Of a stretch of 64,000 nucleotides of DNA, positions 33,961 through 45,863 are shown piece by piece (position 1 is the stretch's first letter; each line of letters starts with the position of its first letter). The position numbers were made by a program, and so were the translations under genes. The notes below the pieces were generated by a model, which was given only the letters and a program-made list of their open reading frames with translations, made no database searches and had not been told where the DNA came from. Origin of the DNA: Agroathelia rolfsii. Its lineage: Eukaryota > Basidiomycota > Agaricomycetes > Amylocorticiales > Amylocorticiaceae. The stretch spans positions 3,472,001 through 3,536,000 of the forward strand of contig JABRWF010000001.1 in NCBI GenBank assembly GCA_018343915.1, read 5' to 3'.

Positions 33961-35617
33961 ACGATGTTAAATTGCGGCAAAAAGGCGAAAGATTTCCAGT
34001 AAGCTTGATAATAAATAGCTTGAATATTGATCCAGATGTGGATTGTGCAGAGCTGATGCTCTGCAATCGGTGACTCCTGTACAGTTCCGTGTGACGATCA
34101 GACTTACGTCAGTCAGGAGCATGTTGACAGATTTTACCAAATCTTGGATGTTGTGAGGAGATCTATATGGAGGACTTATGGACTCAGTGACGGAAGGCCG
34201 AACACGGCGTGGGAGGAAGACCGGCCAGTGGACAGGCTTAGTCAGCGGCTTGGACGAGGGCCGGCCTTCCTCGATGCACCAAGGGTTGAGAACGTTAAAA
34301 GCTCGTCGGCAACACCTCAAACCCCAATGCAATCTGCCTATGCTAATGAGAAGAGATGAAGGGGGAGGGGGGTGAACCTGACTGCCTCCTCCAGAGAACC
34401 GTGGTAGGGCCAGAAGATAGTGTGTGTATGTATCTTCGAATTAGTGTCGCAAGGAGCTCGACTTGTGAGCCGGGCCGGCAAAGGCCGAGTCAGGATTTTA
34501 CTAGGCAGCTTAGGCTTTGGTCTAGGATTTAAGCTGCAGCTTATGGTAGACCGATATTCATTCATTTTAAGTGGTAATGTCAGGCTGAAAGGCCTATGCT
34601 ACCATTGCTACGTGTGTTCAGCTTATGGGCCCAGACCGGCAGCTTTGAGCCGAGCCGGGGCCGCTGCAACACTACTTTGAATCCTTGCCCTCTGGAGGAG
34701 ATGCCCGTCACTGCGGAGTGTGAAATCGTAGCGTGTGGCTGTCTTCCCAATGCCGAAACTCAGCCTCGCAGGCTCGGGATCGTTTGACGGCAACACATAA
34801 TCCTTTCCAAGACAAGAATGGGGTAAAAAAAAAAGGTTTGAATACGCTCATAAGTATGTAATATTCGACTTCTTTTCAGCCCCTTAGACCGAGGTGAAGA
34901 AGGCATGCGAGTGCATACTATTACATATCACATGCCATTGAGTAAATTAGCACCTGTTCTACTGTAGCACCAATATATTTGACAAAAATAACATGTACTC
35001 ACATCGTACTCATTCACACACACGACCGGAGAATTCTCCGCGTGTGAATTCCGATAATCAAGCGTAATCAGAACGTAGTGTTGTTGTTTGATATAAATTT
35101 TAACAGAAAAGAAGGATGATAATAATACATGTGTGCTGGGGGAAGCGAACGAAGTCCCTATAGTAATCGCTGTGTATATACTAACTAGTATAGTACAGTA
35201 TACACCCATGCGGCAGAAAAAAGGACACTAAATTTGAAAAGACGAAAGACAAAAGCGTAGAGCGGCAGTCTTGGCTTCGTCGAGGTGCAGCAGACCGCGC
35301 GCCCCCGTGATGATAATTAGTTGTTGCTCGGTACTGTATGTGTTCTTCGAATAGTTAATGCAATAAATTGTATGAGAGAGAATGCGTGTATGCGATGATT
35401 TGATTTTCATTGATGCTGCTATTGCCAATTCTTCGTTTCCTTGTAACCATGCGAAAGAAAGAGAAAGAAAAAAGATGTGCGCGAAAGTTATAGGAAGAGA
35501 TGCGAGAAGATGCGATGGGATGCGATTGCGGAGGAAAATCCAACGTGTGTGTGAAAGAAGCGCGAGACAATAATAAAAACCGCCGCACTGCCTTTCTGCT
35601 GGGCCCCCTCTTCAAAT
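33961..35617. other. Intergenic region, no gene seen
   Basis: Upstream of EXO5 and downstream of the next minus-strand gene. A G/C-rich stretch at about 34,444-34,720 carries repeated AGCCGGGCCGG-like words (GAGCCGGGCCGGCAAAGG near 34,470; GAGCCGAGCCGGGGCC near 34,650) and looks like a repeat fragment. The part from 34,800 on is AT-rich. A minus-strand open frame at 33,967-34,332 has no similarity that I recognise and does not splice into EXO5. Confidence 0.45.
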
Positions 35618-36988
35618 CTAAGAAGGGGGCAGCACGCGCTCCAGCTGGAGCGGAGACAGATCACGACGCGATTTTAGTTGTCTCACGTATTCTGCCACAC
35701 CTGGATCGCCTGGCGCAGGGAAGAAGTACGGCGCATCATACGGATTCGTGCGCCGTACCGGTTGAGGGTTAGTGCTGGACTTGCAGGATGGCGTGGTAGG
35801 CGGTGGGGGTAGGACGGCCGTCATGCTCTTAGGCGAGGGCGTGCGTAGTAGGGAGGCCGCGGAGGCTGCGCTCCGGGGACTGGATGGTGATGAGCTTGTG
35901 CTGTGGGAGCTGATAGGCCGCTTGGGGGTCTTTGCCTTGGTTTCCATTGTAGGTACTAATTGTCCGTGATTGTGTGGTTAGTCGATTGGCAATGTCATTA
36001 CTTGATTGCTTGTGCAATGGGAAAGAAGGAACATACATTGACCATTTGGAGCACTGTAGCCCGATCTTAACCAGCTCCTGGGCCGCGATTTCCGTTGGGA
36101 ATTTGTAGATTGTACAACCGTCGACGAGGATACCACACTTGTAAGATTACCGTGTTCGTCCATTTCTCCCTCCGCGAGATTACGCAAATCCGGCTCTTTG
36201 TGGACCGTCTTGTGGAGCAGATGTGTGGGAAGGGAAAATCTCCGAGTAGTTGATGGTCTCTTTTCAGAAGCAGTAGGTGATGGGCCTGGCGAGAGGTTTA
36301 CATGAGGTTTATCTCGTCGCGTAAGAGATAGGGGAGAGATCACTGCTTTCTTGAATGAGCATGTGCGCTTGATCTCTCTCGGAGGTGGGGTAGCGGGAGG
36401 AGTGTGAAGAGATGCTTCGTCATCACGTAGTTCGTTCAAGGTAGGAAATGGATATGGTGATGGAGGATGGCGACCATGAGACGAGTGAGACTGAGATGAG
36501 GAGGCTGTAGTTGGTGAATGGGGAGGTGAAGATTGCGGTGGCTTGGGGACATCATTATTGGCAGGAGGAACAAACTGTACAGTGGGTCGTGGGCGAATCA
36601 TCGCTGATTTAGAGGCTGTGGCATTAGAATCTAGGACTGCTTCAGGCCCAGCTTGGCGATCCTTTGGCTTGCGAGAAGTAGACGAAGAAATCCGAGTAGG
36701 GTTGGACTTGCGTTTTGAAGGTGATATAGCTCGTGAATGGACTGCTTCGGCGCGTATTCTATCTTGCTTGATTTTCATAGAAACATCGCTTTCTTGCCAT
36801 AGAAGCTTCCATAGACCTGGGTGGCTGTTCCGTATAATCATGGCAAGCATGCTCTACAAATGAAAGGACAAGAATAAACAAAGGAAGACCATGGGGTATG
36901 CTTGCTCCGATGGGATTATTATACTAACCACGATAACTGCAGAAGATGCATAAATGAACCCAATAGAGTGGGATAAGACGGCACCCAT
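35618..36988 (-). CDS. Unrecognised N-terminally membrane-anchored, disordered protein
   Basis: Exons: 36988-36929, 36853-36037, 35955-35618 (404 residues); phases agree and all introns are GT-AG. I do not recognise the family. Residues 1-30 (MGAVLSHSIGFIYASSAVIV, then SMLAMIIRN) form one hydrophobic segment that could be an uncleaved membrane anchor. The next part is amphipathic (HPGLWKLLWQESDVSMKIKQ). The rest is low-complexity, Ser/Pro/Thr- and Arg-rich with many basophilic phospho-site-like motifs (RRFSLP, KRTCSFKK, RPSTTRR) and a proline-rich segment (TAVLPPPPTTPS). The final 45 residues look more ordered (PYDAPYFFPAPGDPGVAEYV) and may be a conserved terminal motif. It is divergent from SHO1. 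A role in signalling at a membrane is only a guess. Confidence 0.68.
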
Positions 36989-37770
36989 GATGATTTGGGT
37001 GTGCCGAAGTAGTGGTGAACTTGTACTGCGTTTGCCAGAGTGGGGGCGGAGAGGAGACGATGAAGGGACAAGGACAAGATGGTCTGAGAACGAGGATGCA
37101 GGTGTTATTCTGGCACAGTGACAGTAGACCCGAGGATGAAGAGGAGTGTAACACAGGATGCGGCGATTGCCTTGTTAATGAAAGTCGTACGATCAGCCAA
37201 CGCAGAGAAAGGCGCCCGAGGATCCGACTGAGACGATTGTTTTATTATGTATTGCACAAGAATAATCGCAAGAGAGTGGGCAAGAAAAGGGACGGCTGGG
37301 TTGGATATTATATACGAGAGCAGCCTGCGGCTGCCCTAGCCGCGCTAGATCACGTTAAATAGACGGCAGAGAATAAAGGTAGGAGCAGCATGCCCACCAA
37401 GCACGATGACAGAGCGAAATTCATGTCATGTATCCGTCTCCGACACTAGGTCGGCTACCGGCATAAGCAGCTCCTCTGTAAGACTATATGATATGGGCAC
37501 AGTGGGGACGTGCTAGCTATGCACTAGCAAGTGCCAGTATACCCCAATATTATACTAGTAGTTACATATGCCAATGGCTATGATGGTACTTAGTTATCCT
37601 ACCAACTGTCCCGGTCACAAAAAGGCCCCGGGCGGAGAGAAGCGAAAGGTCACCTTCCTGATATGGCAATTGCGGAGGCTGCCAGTGGTTGATTGTGACG
37701 TTTTGCAACTTGTTCTCCGACTGACCGCAGCCAGTGTGTCTGCACTCTCCTCTCTTCCTTTGTCACGATC
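36989..37770. promoter_or_regulatory. Divergent upstream region of unknown gene and SHO1
   Basis: 782 bp between two start codons on opposite strands. No gene is seen in it and no motif is recognised with confidence; promoter role is inferred from position. Confidence 0.45.
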
Positions 37771-39048
37771 ATGCCGCCCAGAGGCAATGAAGGTCTCGAT
37801 TTTACGCCAATTCTTACTCACTATCTCTTTCTCTTCACCACAATCCTCGCCATCTTTGGCTGGTTCATCGCCTTCATCGGTCAGGCCATAACAACCGCGA
37901 CCCGTATGTATTCCGCTGTTCCACTGCCCCCCAATATCCTCATCATCTATTATCTTCTTAGTGGGCAATGGTTATGTTGGCACACTATGGTTTGCCATCT
38001 TCCTCGAGCTATTCCTTATCCTGGGCGTACTACACACACTAGCCTCGGATGCCATCGCCATGCACCGTTTACAGATCGCTACCTTTGGTGCTGTCGCTAT
38101 CGTCTTCTCTGTCAACGGCGTCAACGCCGGCATCTTCAGCGGTAATGCCTCTCTCGATGCTATGGGCGCTGGCTGGTTCATCCTCGCCGTCGTCAACATC
38201 ATCTGGACCCTTTACTTCACCTCTGAGGAGGATTCGCTCATGTTCCATATCTTCAACTCTCTCGGCACGGGTGGTCTCACACCACCGTCGCGCAGGCGCA
38301 CTCGTGCACGTGCCAGTAGGTCGCTCAGTATGGGAGGTGCCAACGGTAGTGGAGCATACACAGGAAACTACGCTACTGGTGGTATCAGTTCCAACGACAA
38401 CTTCGATTCCAAGCTTGGTGCAGGAGGCATGGGCATGGATATGGGCATGGGTAATGGGCCTGTTGGCTCCATGGGCTCGGCTGGCCCTGGTGTACGCAGT
38501 CAGAACAGTTTCAATGGTGGTCAGAGCTACAGCGGGGCTGGTAACACCAATGATGCGCGTAGCATGACAGGCACAGGTACCAACACAGGAGGTGGTGGCA
38601 GCGTACACCACCTCCCTTCACCAGGTGGTGGGGTTGATGGAAACGTTGGACAGAGTTCACCACTCATGGCCGGAAACGCTGGTATTGGCTCTGGTGCTGG
38701 AAGCACCACCCTAGCAGATTCGTCAGCACCGCAAGATATTTCATTCACTTACAAGGCCAAGGCATTGTATGCATGTGGGTGCTCTCCAATTTTCTGTGCC
38801 CTAATTACGTGCGCTGACTGTCGTCTGTCATCACAGACTCCGCTTCTGCTGACGATCCCAACGAAATCTCGTTCTCCAAGGGTGAAATCCTTGACATCGT
38901 CGACAAGCAAGGCAAATGGTGGCAAGCCAAAAAATCTGACGGAACGATCGGAAGTACGTGTCCCCAAGACTTTCTCTATTTTAAATCTTCTTTGTTCTTA
39001 TCTATATTCCTCTTAGTTGTGCCATCGAATTATCTACAAATCGTCTAA
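37771..39048 (+). CDS. SHO1: Sho1 osmosensor, four-TM protein with C-terminal SH3 domain
   Basis: Plasma-membrane adaptor of the SHO1 branch of the HOG pathway, whose SH3 domain binds proline motifs of the MAPKK. Exons: 37771-37903, 37962-38774, 38837-38953, 39017-39048 (364 residues). Four TM helices are visible: LFLFTTILAIFGWFIAFIGQ, GTLWFAIFLELFLILGVLHT, LQIATFGAVAIVFSVNGVNA and GAGWFILAVVNIIWTLYF. A long Gly/Ser/Met-rich linker follows (GGMGMDMGMGNGPVG). The SH3 domain runs from YKAKALYAYSASADDPNEIS through KGEILDIVDKQGKWWQAKKS to GTIGIVPSNYLQIV, with the ALYDY-like, WW and PSNY signatures present. The linker is longer than in ascomycete Sho1. Identification is firm. Confidence 0.95.
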
Positions 39049-40251
39049 GCTACGAGTGACGTCTGCAGAGCCGGCAACTCACACACGAGGTTTATTTCTC
39101 CGCATTGTTGCCATGTCATTCATCGTCATGACGTCTTGTCACGATCACACATTCGGCTAGTACGAATAGGAAAAAGCCTTTTTTTGCAATACGAGAATTA
39201 CGTCTTATAATTATCACGGGACCTTGTTCCTATTTTCTTCTTCACCTTGTACAAGTTTTCTTTCTTCTGATTATTTCTATGTCATATCTCTTCTTTTTCT
39301 CCCCCCGCGTACCTACTTCCAACAACGTTTTTCCTTCTCTCTTTTTGTCACTGCACCCTGATACGTCAAAAGAGATCATGATTATGATCTTGGACATTGA
39401 AGATTGCGCTTCGTTCTTCGATTTCATAAGACGGTACTAGTTATTTTATCTATCCCAATTATCAGAATGTTGATACCATTGTTGATTATCATTATCATTA
39501 GCAGAAAAGTTATCTTTTCCGGAATGCGCGGAATGCGCATTTGAAGCGTTCTTGATTTCAGTGAGAAGAAAAAAACACTTGCTTACCAATGATCGATGAC
39601 GGTCTTACTTTGCGTAAGATTTAGTGTCAAAGCTAGTAACCCACGTAATCACAGCGGAGTGAAGTACGGAGGGGAAGGCCGGTGTTACAGTCGAACGCTC
39701 CGGAGGCTCCCGTTTCCCCTTACATGTGTTTATCGAGATACTGCTAAATCTCGGGATAGTGAGGCTGCATAACCGTATATCTTGGGATTGCGAGTCGGAG
39801 ATGAGGGTCGCAAGGTCCCCGACTCGGAAGAAAACGGCGACTTTTTAGTTGGACAGGTTCGATTGTATCATCTCATTCAAATCCGAGTCTGTATCATTGA
39901 AATCGATATCATGCTCCTTGCATAGGGGCGACGCAATCACAGCCAGACTCGCACTCTACCCTTGATCCTCATCTTTGGAACTGATACATACTGATGCACT
40001 AATGTGTAGGCTGTGAGGGTGCATGCATAGAGCTGATGATAATCAAAATCCACGACCTCAAAAAAAAAGGTATTTAATACTGCGTCTCCAGGTTTGTATT
40101 ATTGTTATCCCTCTGAACTTGAATGCTCTGTTAAATGCTTTCATTGCATCTAGTGCTCAGGTCCTAGCATCTTGAGTAACTTGGGTTTCAGCTGCCCACT
40201 GGGGCAGCTACACCCTATCTTTCTGGCATCAACAGCCAAAACAGAGGATTC
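39049..40251. other. Intergenic region, no gene seen
   Basis: Downstream of SHO1. A perfect 8-bp inverted repeat (CGAGTCGG at 39791 and CCGACTCG at 39819) could form a hairpin, and a short tandem CGGAATGCG occurs near 39521. Neither supports a named RNA. No coding similarity is apparent. Confidence 0.4.
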
Positions 40252-42025
40252 ATGAACCCTACTGGCGCATTGTGTTCAATAAACCTAAATTCGGGATCGG
40301 AGATAGCATATACCAAGAAGATAAAATATCCTAAACAATTATTCTTGTCTATGCGAAAATTCTTCAAGTCTCGATTGCGCAGGATTTCGTTGGAATCGCG
40401 CCTTTCCGAAAACCGAAATGTGAGAAATCTATCTGCTAATATGAAAAAAATAAATAAATCATCAGTAACTCGTCATAGACGCTCACATCTATAGAGGCGT
40501 CTGACGTTGCGGTGGTTCCAAAGTCTCTCAGCCATCAGGTTAGACTAAACGCAAGCTTTCTTGGGCCGTCCCAAATCGATACCCTGCCACCAGAGGTACT
40601 GTATTTGGGTTTCCAATGGCTCGGACGCAGATGCTTCGAATCACGAAGACTATTGTTCTGGATGTATGTCAACGGAGTTTGCTCTCGATGGTGAACCGTG
40701 GCATTACAGACACCGGTACTCTGGGCGACTCATATTGCTCTACTGGCTGTCGAGTTCATGAAATGATCGAATGGTATACCCCTTGGCCATGTAAAGATCA
40801 TATCTATGTATGCGGAAACGCACCCATCTTGGTACAACGTGGTCTTGCCGGAACTCCATCGAACAAGGGAACTATACGTCCATTCGTGGCCTGGCTCGGA
40901 GAGGACAGCGCAATTTTTTTTTGAACATACAGAAGGCTCCCATGTCTTATCTGCAATCATTAATTTTCTATCATAGTCTTGGATCTCACGACGAGTATAC
41001 GATGTGTGATTGCTCGACGCTTCTACATCCCCTACCTTCCCTACGAAACATCAGGGTCGTGGATGTGGGCTTTGTATTGATTGGGAGCGCACAATGCTTT
41101 CCAACATAACATGCCTGGAACCCACGAATATTTCAGTGGGGAGTCGTCCTTGCCTGAACCATTTGCTTAGTCCATTTGAAGCCTCTCCTTATCTTGAGAC
41201 GCCCCTCTTGCAAGATGCCGTCGAATGTGAGTATGAGTTTGTCTTCCGATCTACTAGGCCCTTAAACAACCAACTCAGACATCTTCAGGACGCCAATCTT
41301 CACATTCAATCTCACAACATATCCATCTTGCTTCAATCCATGCTCCTTTCGAACAAAAGTTGCGTCTACGCGAAAAGCGATAAGAGATTCAAGGAACGCC
41401 TTTCGCGAGCTTGTTATTGGCGTCCAGTCTCTAATCAAGAAGTCATCGTACACTGTCAGATCTGTAGATATTTTTATATCTCCGAGTTCGATCACAATGT
41501 ATCTGCAGTTTTATCAGAGGAAATCAACCACGCCCTGACGGTTTCGCCACTTACCAGCCTGCAGCACTTAGAGCTGGCACTCACCCATTCCATTCCCTCC
41601 CACTTTATAGAACACCGGACAGACCCATGACGTCTCTGCAAACATTGAAACTAACCAATATCACAAGCTCGCCGCGCCTACTCCAGCTCCTTGCAATTCC
41701 CATTCCCTACCGTCTTAGCACGAGCACAACTTCGAAATATCCGCTTGAGAAGGCATTCCTGCTTCCTGAGCTTCAAGAGGTAACCATTGGCGATCAATTC
41801 TTTGGGGGACAAGTCTATCAGTGGGAAGACATCGAACGGAGGGTATTCCCCTCAATCCTCGTGCATTTCGTAAGTTTGCGATCGCAGGCAGCGATACTAT
41901 CCTGAGGTGGTCATGATACCGACACTGGCATTGGATGTCAGAACCAGTTGCGAAGGTTGACCGTGAACCAAAATCAAAGCCAGTCAGCGCTGGGCCCGGA
42001 TGTCAGGTATATACGGGATATCTGT
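40252..42025 (+). pseudogene. Decayed F-box protein gene, paralogue of the gene at 53,640
   Basis: Broken copy of the intact F-box gene about 13 kb to the right. Matching segments, in shifting frames: KSRLRRIS versus KSRLRRIA in the first exon; TLPPEVLYLGFQWLGRRCF versus SLPSEILSTIFKWLERECF (the F-box); YVNGVCSRW versus RVNGVCSRW; TSLQHLELALTHS and LLPELQEVTIGDQ versus LLPELREVTIGSH near the C-terminus. Lesions include a TGA at 40692-40694 where the paralogue has CGA (Arg), and several frameshifts between 40,700 and 41,630. The reading QNQLRRLTVNQNQ runs right up to the gypsy 5' target duplication at 42021-42025, so the retrotransposon sits in the 3' end of the old coding region. Intact relatives would be substrate receptors of SCF ubiquitin ligases. 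Confidence 0.8.
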
Positions 42026-42872
42026 TGTCATGAGAAGGGAAATTTTGCGGATTTTTCGAGTATTTTCTTGTAATATTTGGACTAGTATTTACGAAGTTAT
42101 GATATTTTCCTTTTCCTTTCCTTTTATTTTCTTATTTCTCTTATAAAAATTACCCTTTAGGGCGTGGACTGTGGGCAGTACAGTGGTCATGTGATTGGCC
42201 CTCACGTGTTCCAAGCCGCATGTCACAGGAGTAATCTCGGGGCTGCACGAACTTCCATTTCATCATCACGCACAGCCTAGGAACACAGACTTCCTTCCCT
42301 GATCAATTCCTAACGGTTACCGGTACCGGTCCGGAAACGGATCTCCACACGGATGCCCGGTGGAGTTAGGTTAAAAGATCTTCCCCTGCATTGCCACAAC
42401 TATGCTTCTATCTCCCTCTACGCACAGACCATTATTGCTGCGCACGGACCATTCAATAGTAGTATATATAGCACATGTAACTTGTCCTGAAGAGCTTAGC
42501 TTCGACCTCTTTGCCTTCAGGCAAGTAACAAAAAGTTTGTATTCCCTTTAAGTAGATTGCTAATAAAACTTTGCCTTTAGGGTATACTCTCTAGGCCTAG
42601 GCCTCACGTCCTAGCCCCTTTTTCCCCTTTCTCTTTCTATATACTAGGAGGCAGTGCAAATTCCCTTGTGTGTGTGCGTGAACTAAGAGCAACGAATATA
42701 TAAGAGCTAAGAAAGTACCCGGTCCACCTTCAATATAATAAAGGTTGGATATCAGTGGGAATACTCTTGTATAGGTACTTAGATTTAGTGTTAAGAAGGG
42801 TATTGTTTGGTTAAGTACACAAGTAGGCTCTCCACGCCCAACGTCATTTAGTCAAGGAGTACACCCTTGACA
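42026..42872 (+). repeat. 5' LTR of the gypsy element
   Basis: 847 bp, TGTCATGAG...CCTTGACA. It differs from the 3' LTR at about 17 positions by eye, all transitions. A TATATATAG promoter-like stretch lies near 42,464. No classical tRNA primer-binding site (TGG...) is apparent just after it. Confidence 0.93.
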
Positions 42873-44337
42873 TTAGGTCAAAGCTACCAGATTCCCTCGG
42901 ACTCCTGCGGTCTGAGAAGGCAAGATTAGCGATCTTGCACGAAGAGCCCCCCTTCTTTCATTTTCTTCATACGAACATTTTCTGAGCACGTAAGCAGTGA
43001 ACTACTTCGGGAAGCAATTGTACAGCGCCCTCCAAAGCCTGTTAACAACCCCGTCTAGATAAGAATAGGGTATACGTTCTACCCGATTTCTTAGCTGTAT
43101 CCGAAGCACAATACAAGCCTAAAAACTTGGTGTTCTAGGAGTCCCTTGTGGGGATCAAAGTCTATCACTGCTAAGCGTGAGTGGCACTTTTACCATCCCC
43201 CTCTGCCATTCAAACTTTTGTGTGATTTGTGTGACTACTATATGGGCAAGCTCTAGCCCCGGAAGAAGAAGACAATCCCGCTAAATCGTTTGGAAACCAG
43301 CACGACCGCCGGTGACGAAGAAGATCGCACACTTTTGCTCTATGAATGAGCATACGCAGGGGCACTATATACAAGCCCAAAGAAGTACCGGTCCCGTGGG
43401 CCACTAAATCCACCGCCTCACCACCCAAAGTTACTAAGGAGATTGCGTCGAGCTCGGCTCCGCATATTTCTGAAGAAGAGGAAGAAGAGGAATCTGGCGA
43501 AGAAGCCGTATCCACACAAGCATCCCTACCTAAGACACCAGAAGGGCAAGAAGAAGCCCCTTCAGAATACCCCTCACCATCCGAATTTCACCACCGCTTT
43601 ACTACCAAGGCTTTGTACCCCGAATCGCCTATTGTACCTCATCCCTCTCCATCAAAAAGTCGTCGTGAACGCCACCGCGAAAAGAGAAAAGAAGAACCAC
43701 CCGAAATGTCACTTCCACAAGAATTAGGTCAGATCTTGGCCCTCCTACAAGCCAACCAGGCCTGCATCCAAACCTCTATGGAACAGATGCAGGAAACACA
43801 GGCACGCTTTGCCAATCTCCTGGAACGCGAACAACCCGCTCCCACCACCATCGCCTCTGCCTCCACTCCAAAAGAAATAGGGCAAGCACCCGAAAAATGG
43901 TCCGGTGACTGGTCCAAATACCAGTCCTTTGTATTTGGCTTCAAGAATCACATTAAGCTAAACCCAGGAATCTATTCCACGGACCAAAAGAAGGCTTGAT
44001 ACTTTGTAGGCCTTCTCGAAGGAGCTCCTAAAGCCTGGAGCCAGAAGTTTGATGATGCGATGGACACCAAAGGTTTCAGTTTTGAAAAAGACTTGTACGC
44101 CAAGTTCAAAGCATTGTACGGAGCTAGAGATTTCAGCAGGATTGCCCTGCAAAAGTTGCAAGACCTGAAACAAGGCACCTCCTCAGTAGCGGACTTCACA
44201 GCTACGTTCTCTACACTTGCCAACCAAACAAAACTATCAGGCGAGGATCTTTGAGTCCATTATTGGCAGGCCTTGTCCCCCAAAATCAAAGGGGTCATTG
44301 GTGGCTACCCAAAAGAACGCCGGAATAGTCTAGAAAG

Positions 44338-45398
44338 TAATAAAAGGTTATATATATTATATATAGACAAGTGTAGTGTATCTTTATGTACACTACTGTA
44401 GACCTTGTTTAAGCAATTACTTACTTGTGTAGAAAAGTAAAGGCTTGAGGTTTCTTTATAGATTTAAGGCAAATAACTATAAAGAGTGGAAGCGATTAGT
44501 CTACCTTGTAATGCAATCAAATATTAGCCAGTACCACTTGTGGTAACTTACTTGATGTAGTTTCTTGACTACTAGGCTTGATTTGTCTTGCAAAGACTTT
44601 GGTAAGTCCTAATGAGTTGATTAGTTAGCCTGATAGCTAATGTAGGGACTTATCCCTGTTCACTCATGATTTCTGATGTGAATTCAACTTGTATTTTCAT
44701 GCTATCTACTACAGGGTTTATATACATTTCCAAATATTCAATTTTACATGATTTTCTGTATGTAAATATAGGATCGCTGTGCTCCTACCTATTATTATCC
44801 TTATCTCTGACTTAGAATGACTCACTCCTGTGCATCTGGGTTATTCTTAGTCGCATTTATGTGTAGATAATCTATCTATAGTGTTATCTATGACTCAGAG
44901 TGACTCACTCCTGTGTAGATAAGCTATATCTATATAGATCAGCTATCTTTGGCTTTATCAGTGAGTCAAGATGACTCACTCCTGTGCAGATATGCTAAAC
45001 ATAGCTTTTATCAGCTGTGCATCGATTATCTATAGCATCAACTGCTGTGCAAGCTATATTTACTTTATCATATGCTATAGAGATAGGTTTATACTTAGAT
45101 ATCAGTGAGATAAGAGATATTAGGACTGATTAGAATTGATATGGATTAGATAAGGCTTTATCTTATCACTGTAGTAGATAATCAATATCTTTTACATAGT
45201 AAAATCGCATATATTCATTTAAATATTCATTTATTTGACTATATGCTACATAGACAAAAACTTATTTATCTCTGTAAGTAAAATTCGGATAAATTCAAAT
45301 AAATTTGTGTAAGTTCATAAGATGGTTTGTTATTTATTTAAGTATTCATTGTACATATATATGAAATTGTTTCATTGTAATAAATACAACTTTCAACA
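44338..45398 (-). mobile_element. Solo-LTR-like insertion in gag with TGACTCA cluster
   Basis: About 1.06 kb of AT-rich sequence splits a gag codon pair and is flanked by the direct repeat GAAAG (44333-44337 and 45399-45403). On the minus strand it begins TGTTGAAAG, like a Copia-type LTR, but its other end (plus-strand TAATAAAAGG) lacks the usual CA. It contains no coding region. Five copies of TGA(C/G)TCA lie between 44818 and 44978, in repeated blocks such as GACTCACTCCTGTG. Insert plus duplication is 1,066 bp, and gag regains its frame exactly when both are removed. The family is unknown; a solo LTR is the best reading. Confidence 0.75.
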
Positions 45399-45856
45399 GA
45401 AAGCTTGATGGAAGCAGCAGTAGATGCCAAAGAAGGATTGCGTGACGCCGGAATTTGGACAGACGGCTGGAAGCCTCGACCCCGTTTCCAAAATCAGGGT
45501 ACTGCTGCAAACCCAATTACCATTAACGCAGCACAGGCTTCACCAACTACCCAAACTTCGGCAGTACCTCAAGCAAACTGCTGCCCTCCTAGAGATTTGA
45601 GCACTGTGCAGTGCTACAATTGCCAACAATGGGGGCACTTTGCCTCCAACTGCACAAACCCTCGAGTCTCGAGGTATCAGGGCTCTAGACCCAGGGTCCA
45701 GGCTACGACGACACCGGCATCACCTTCTACCAACCAGCTAGGCGCTTCAGCCGCTGCCGACAACATTAACAAAGGCTCTTCAACAATGACGATGGCCGAC
45801 CTACAAGCACTGGTTGAGCAGCAAGCAATGGCACTAGCTGCTTTCAAAGACAAGGC

Positions 45857-45863
45857 GGGTTTT
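45857..45863 (+). promoter_or_regulatory. Probable -1 frameshift slippery site GGGTTTT
   Basis: The heptamer G GGT TTT sits in gag phase X XXY YYZ immediately before the gag stop TAG (45864). A -1 slip enters the pol frame (TTA GAA GGG), which is open through the protease. No downstream pseudoknot was assessed. Confidence 0.6.

Noticed and set aside
33967..34332. Minus-strand frame with a perfect GTAAGT donor near 34,110 as an upstream EXO5 exon
   Set aside because: EXO5 starts cleanly at 33960 and an in-frame stop lies 9 bases upstream with no acceptor between; no similarity to EXO5.
39790..39828. Hairpin CGAGTCGG/CCGACTCG as a structured RNA or terminator
   Set aside because: An isolated 8-bp stem with a 20-nt loop is expected by chance at this scale and has no known RNA context.
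43443..43727. Lysine-rich frame overlapping gag
   Set aside because: Alternate-frame shadow of the A-rich gag N-terminus.
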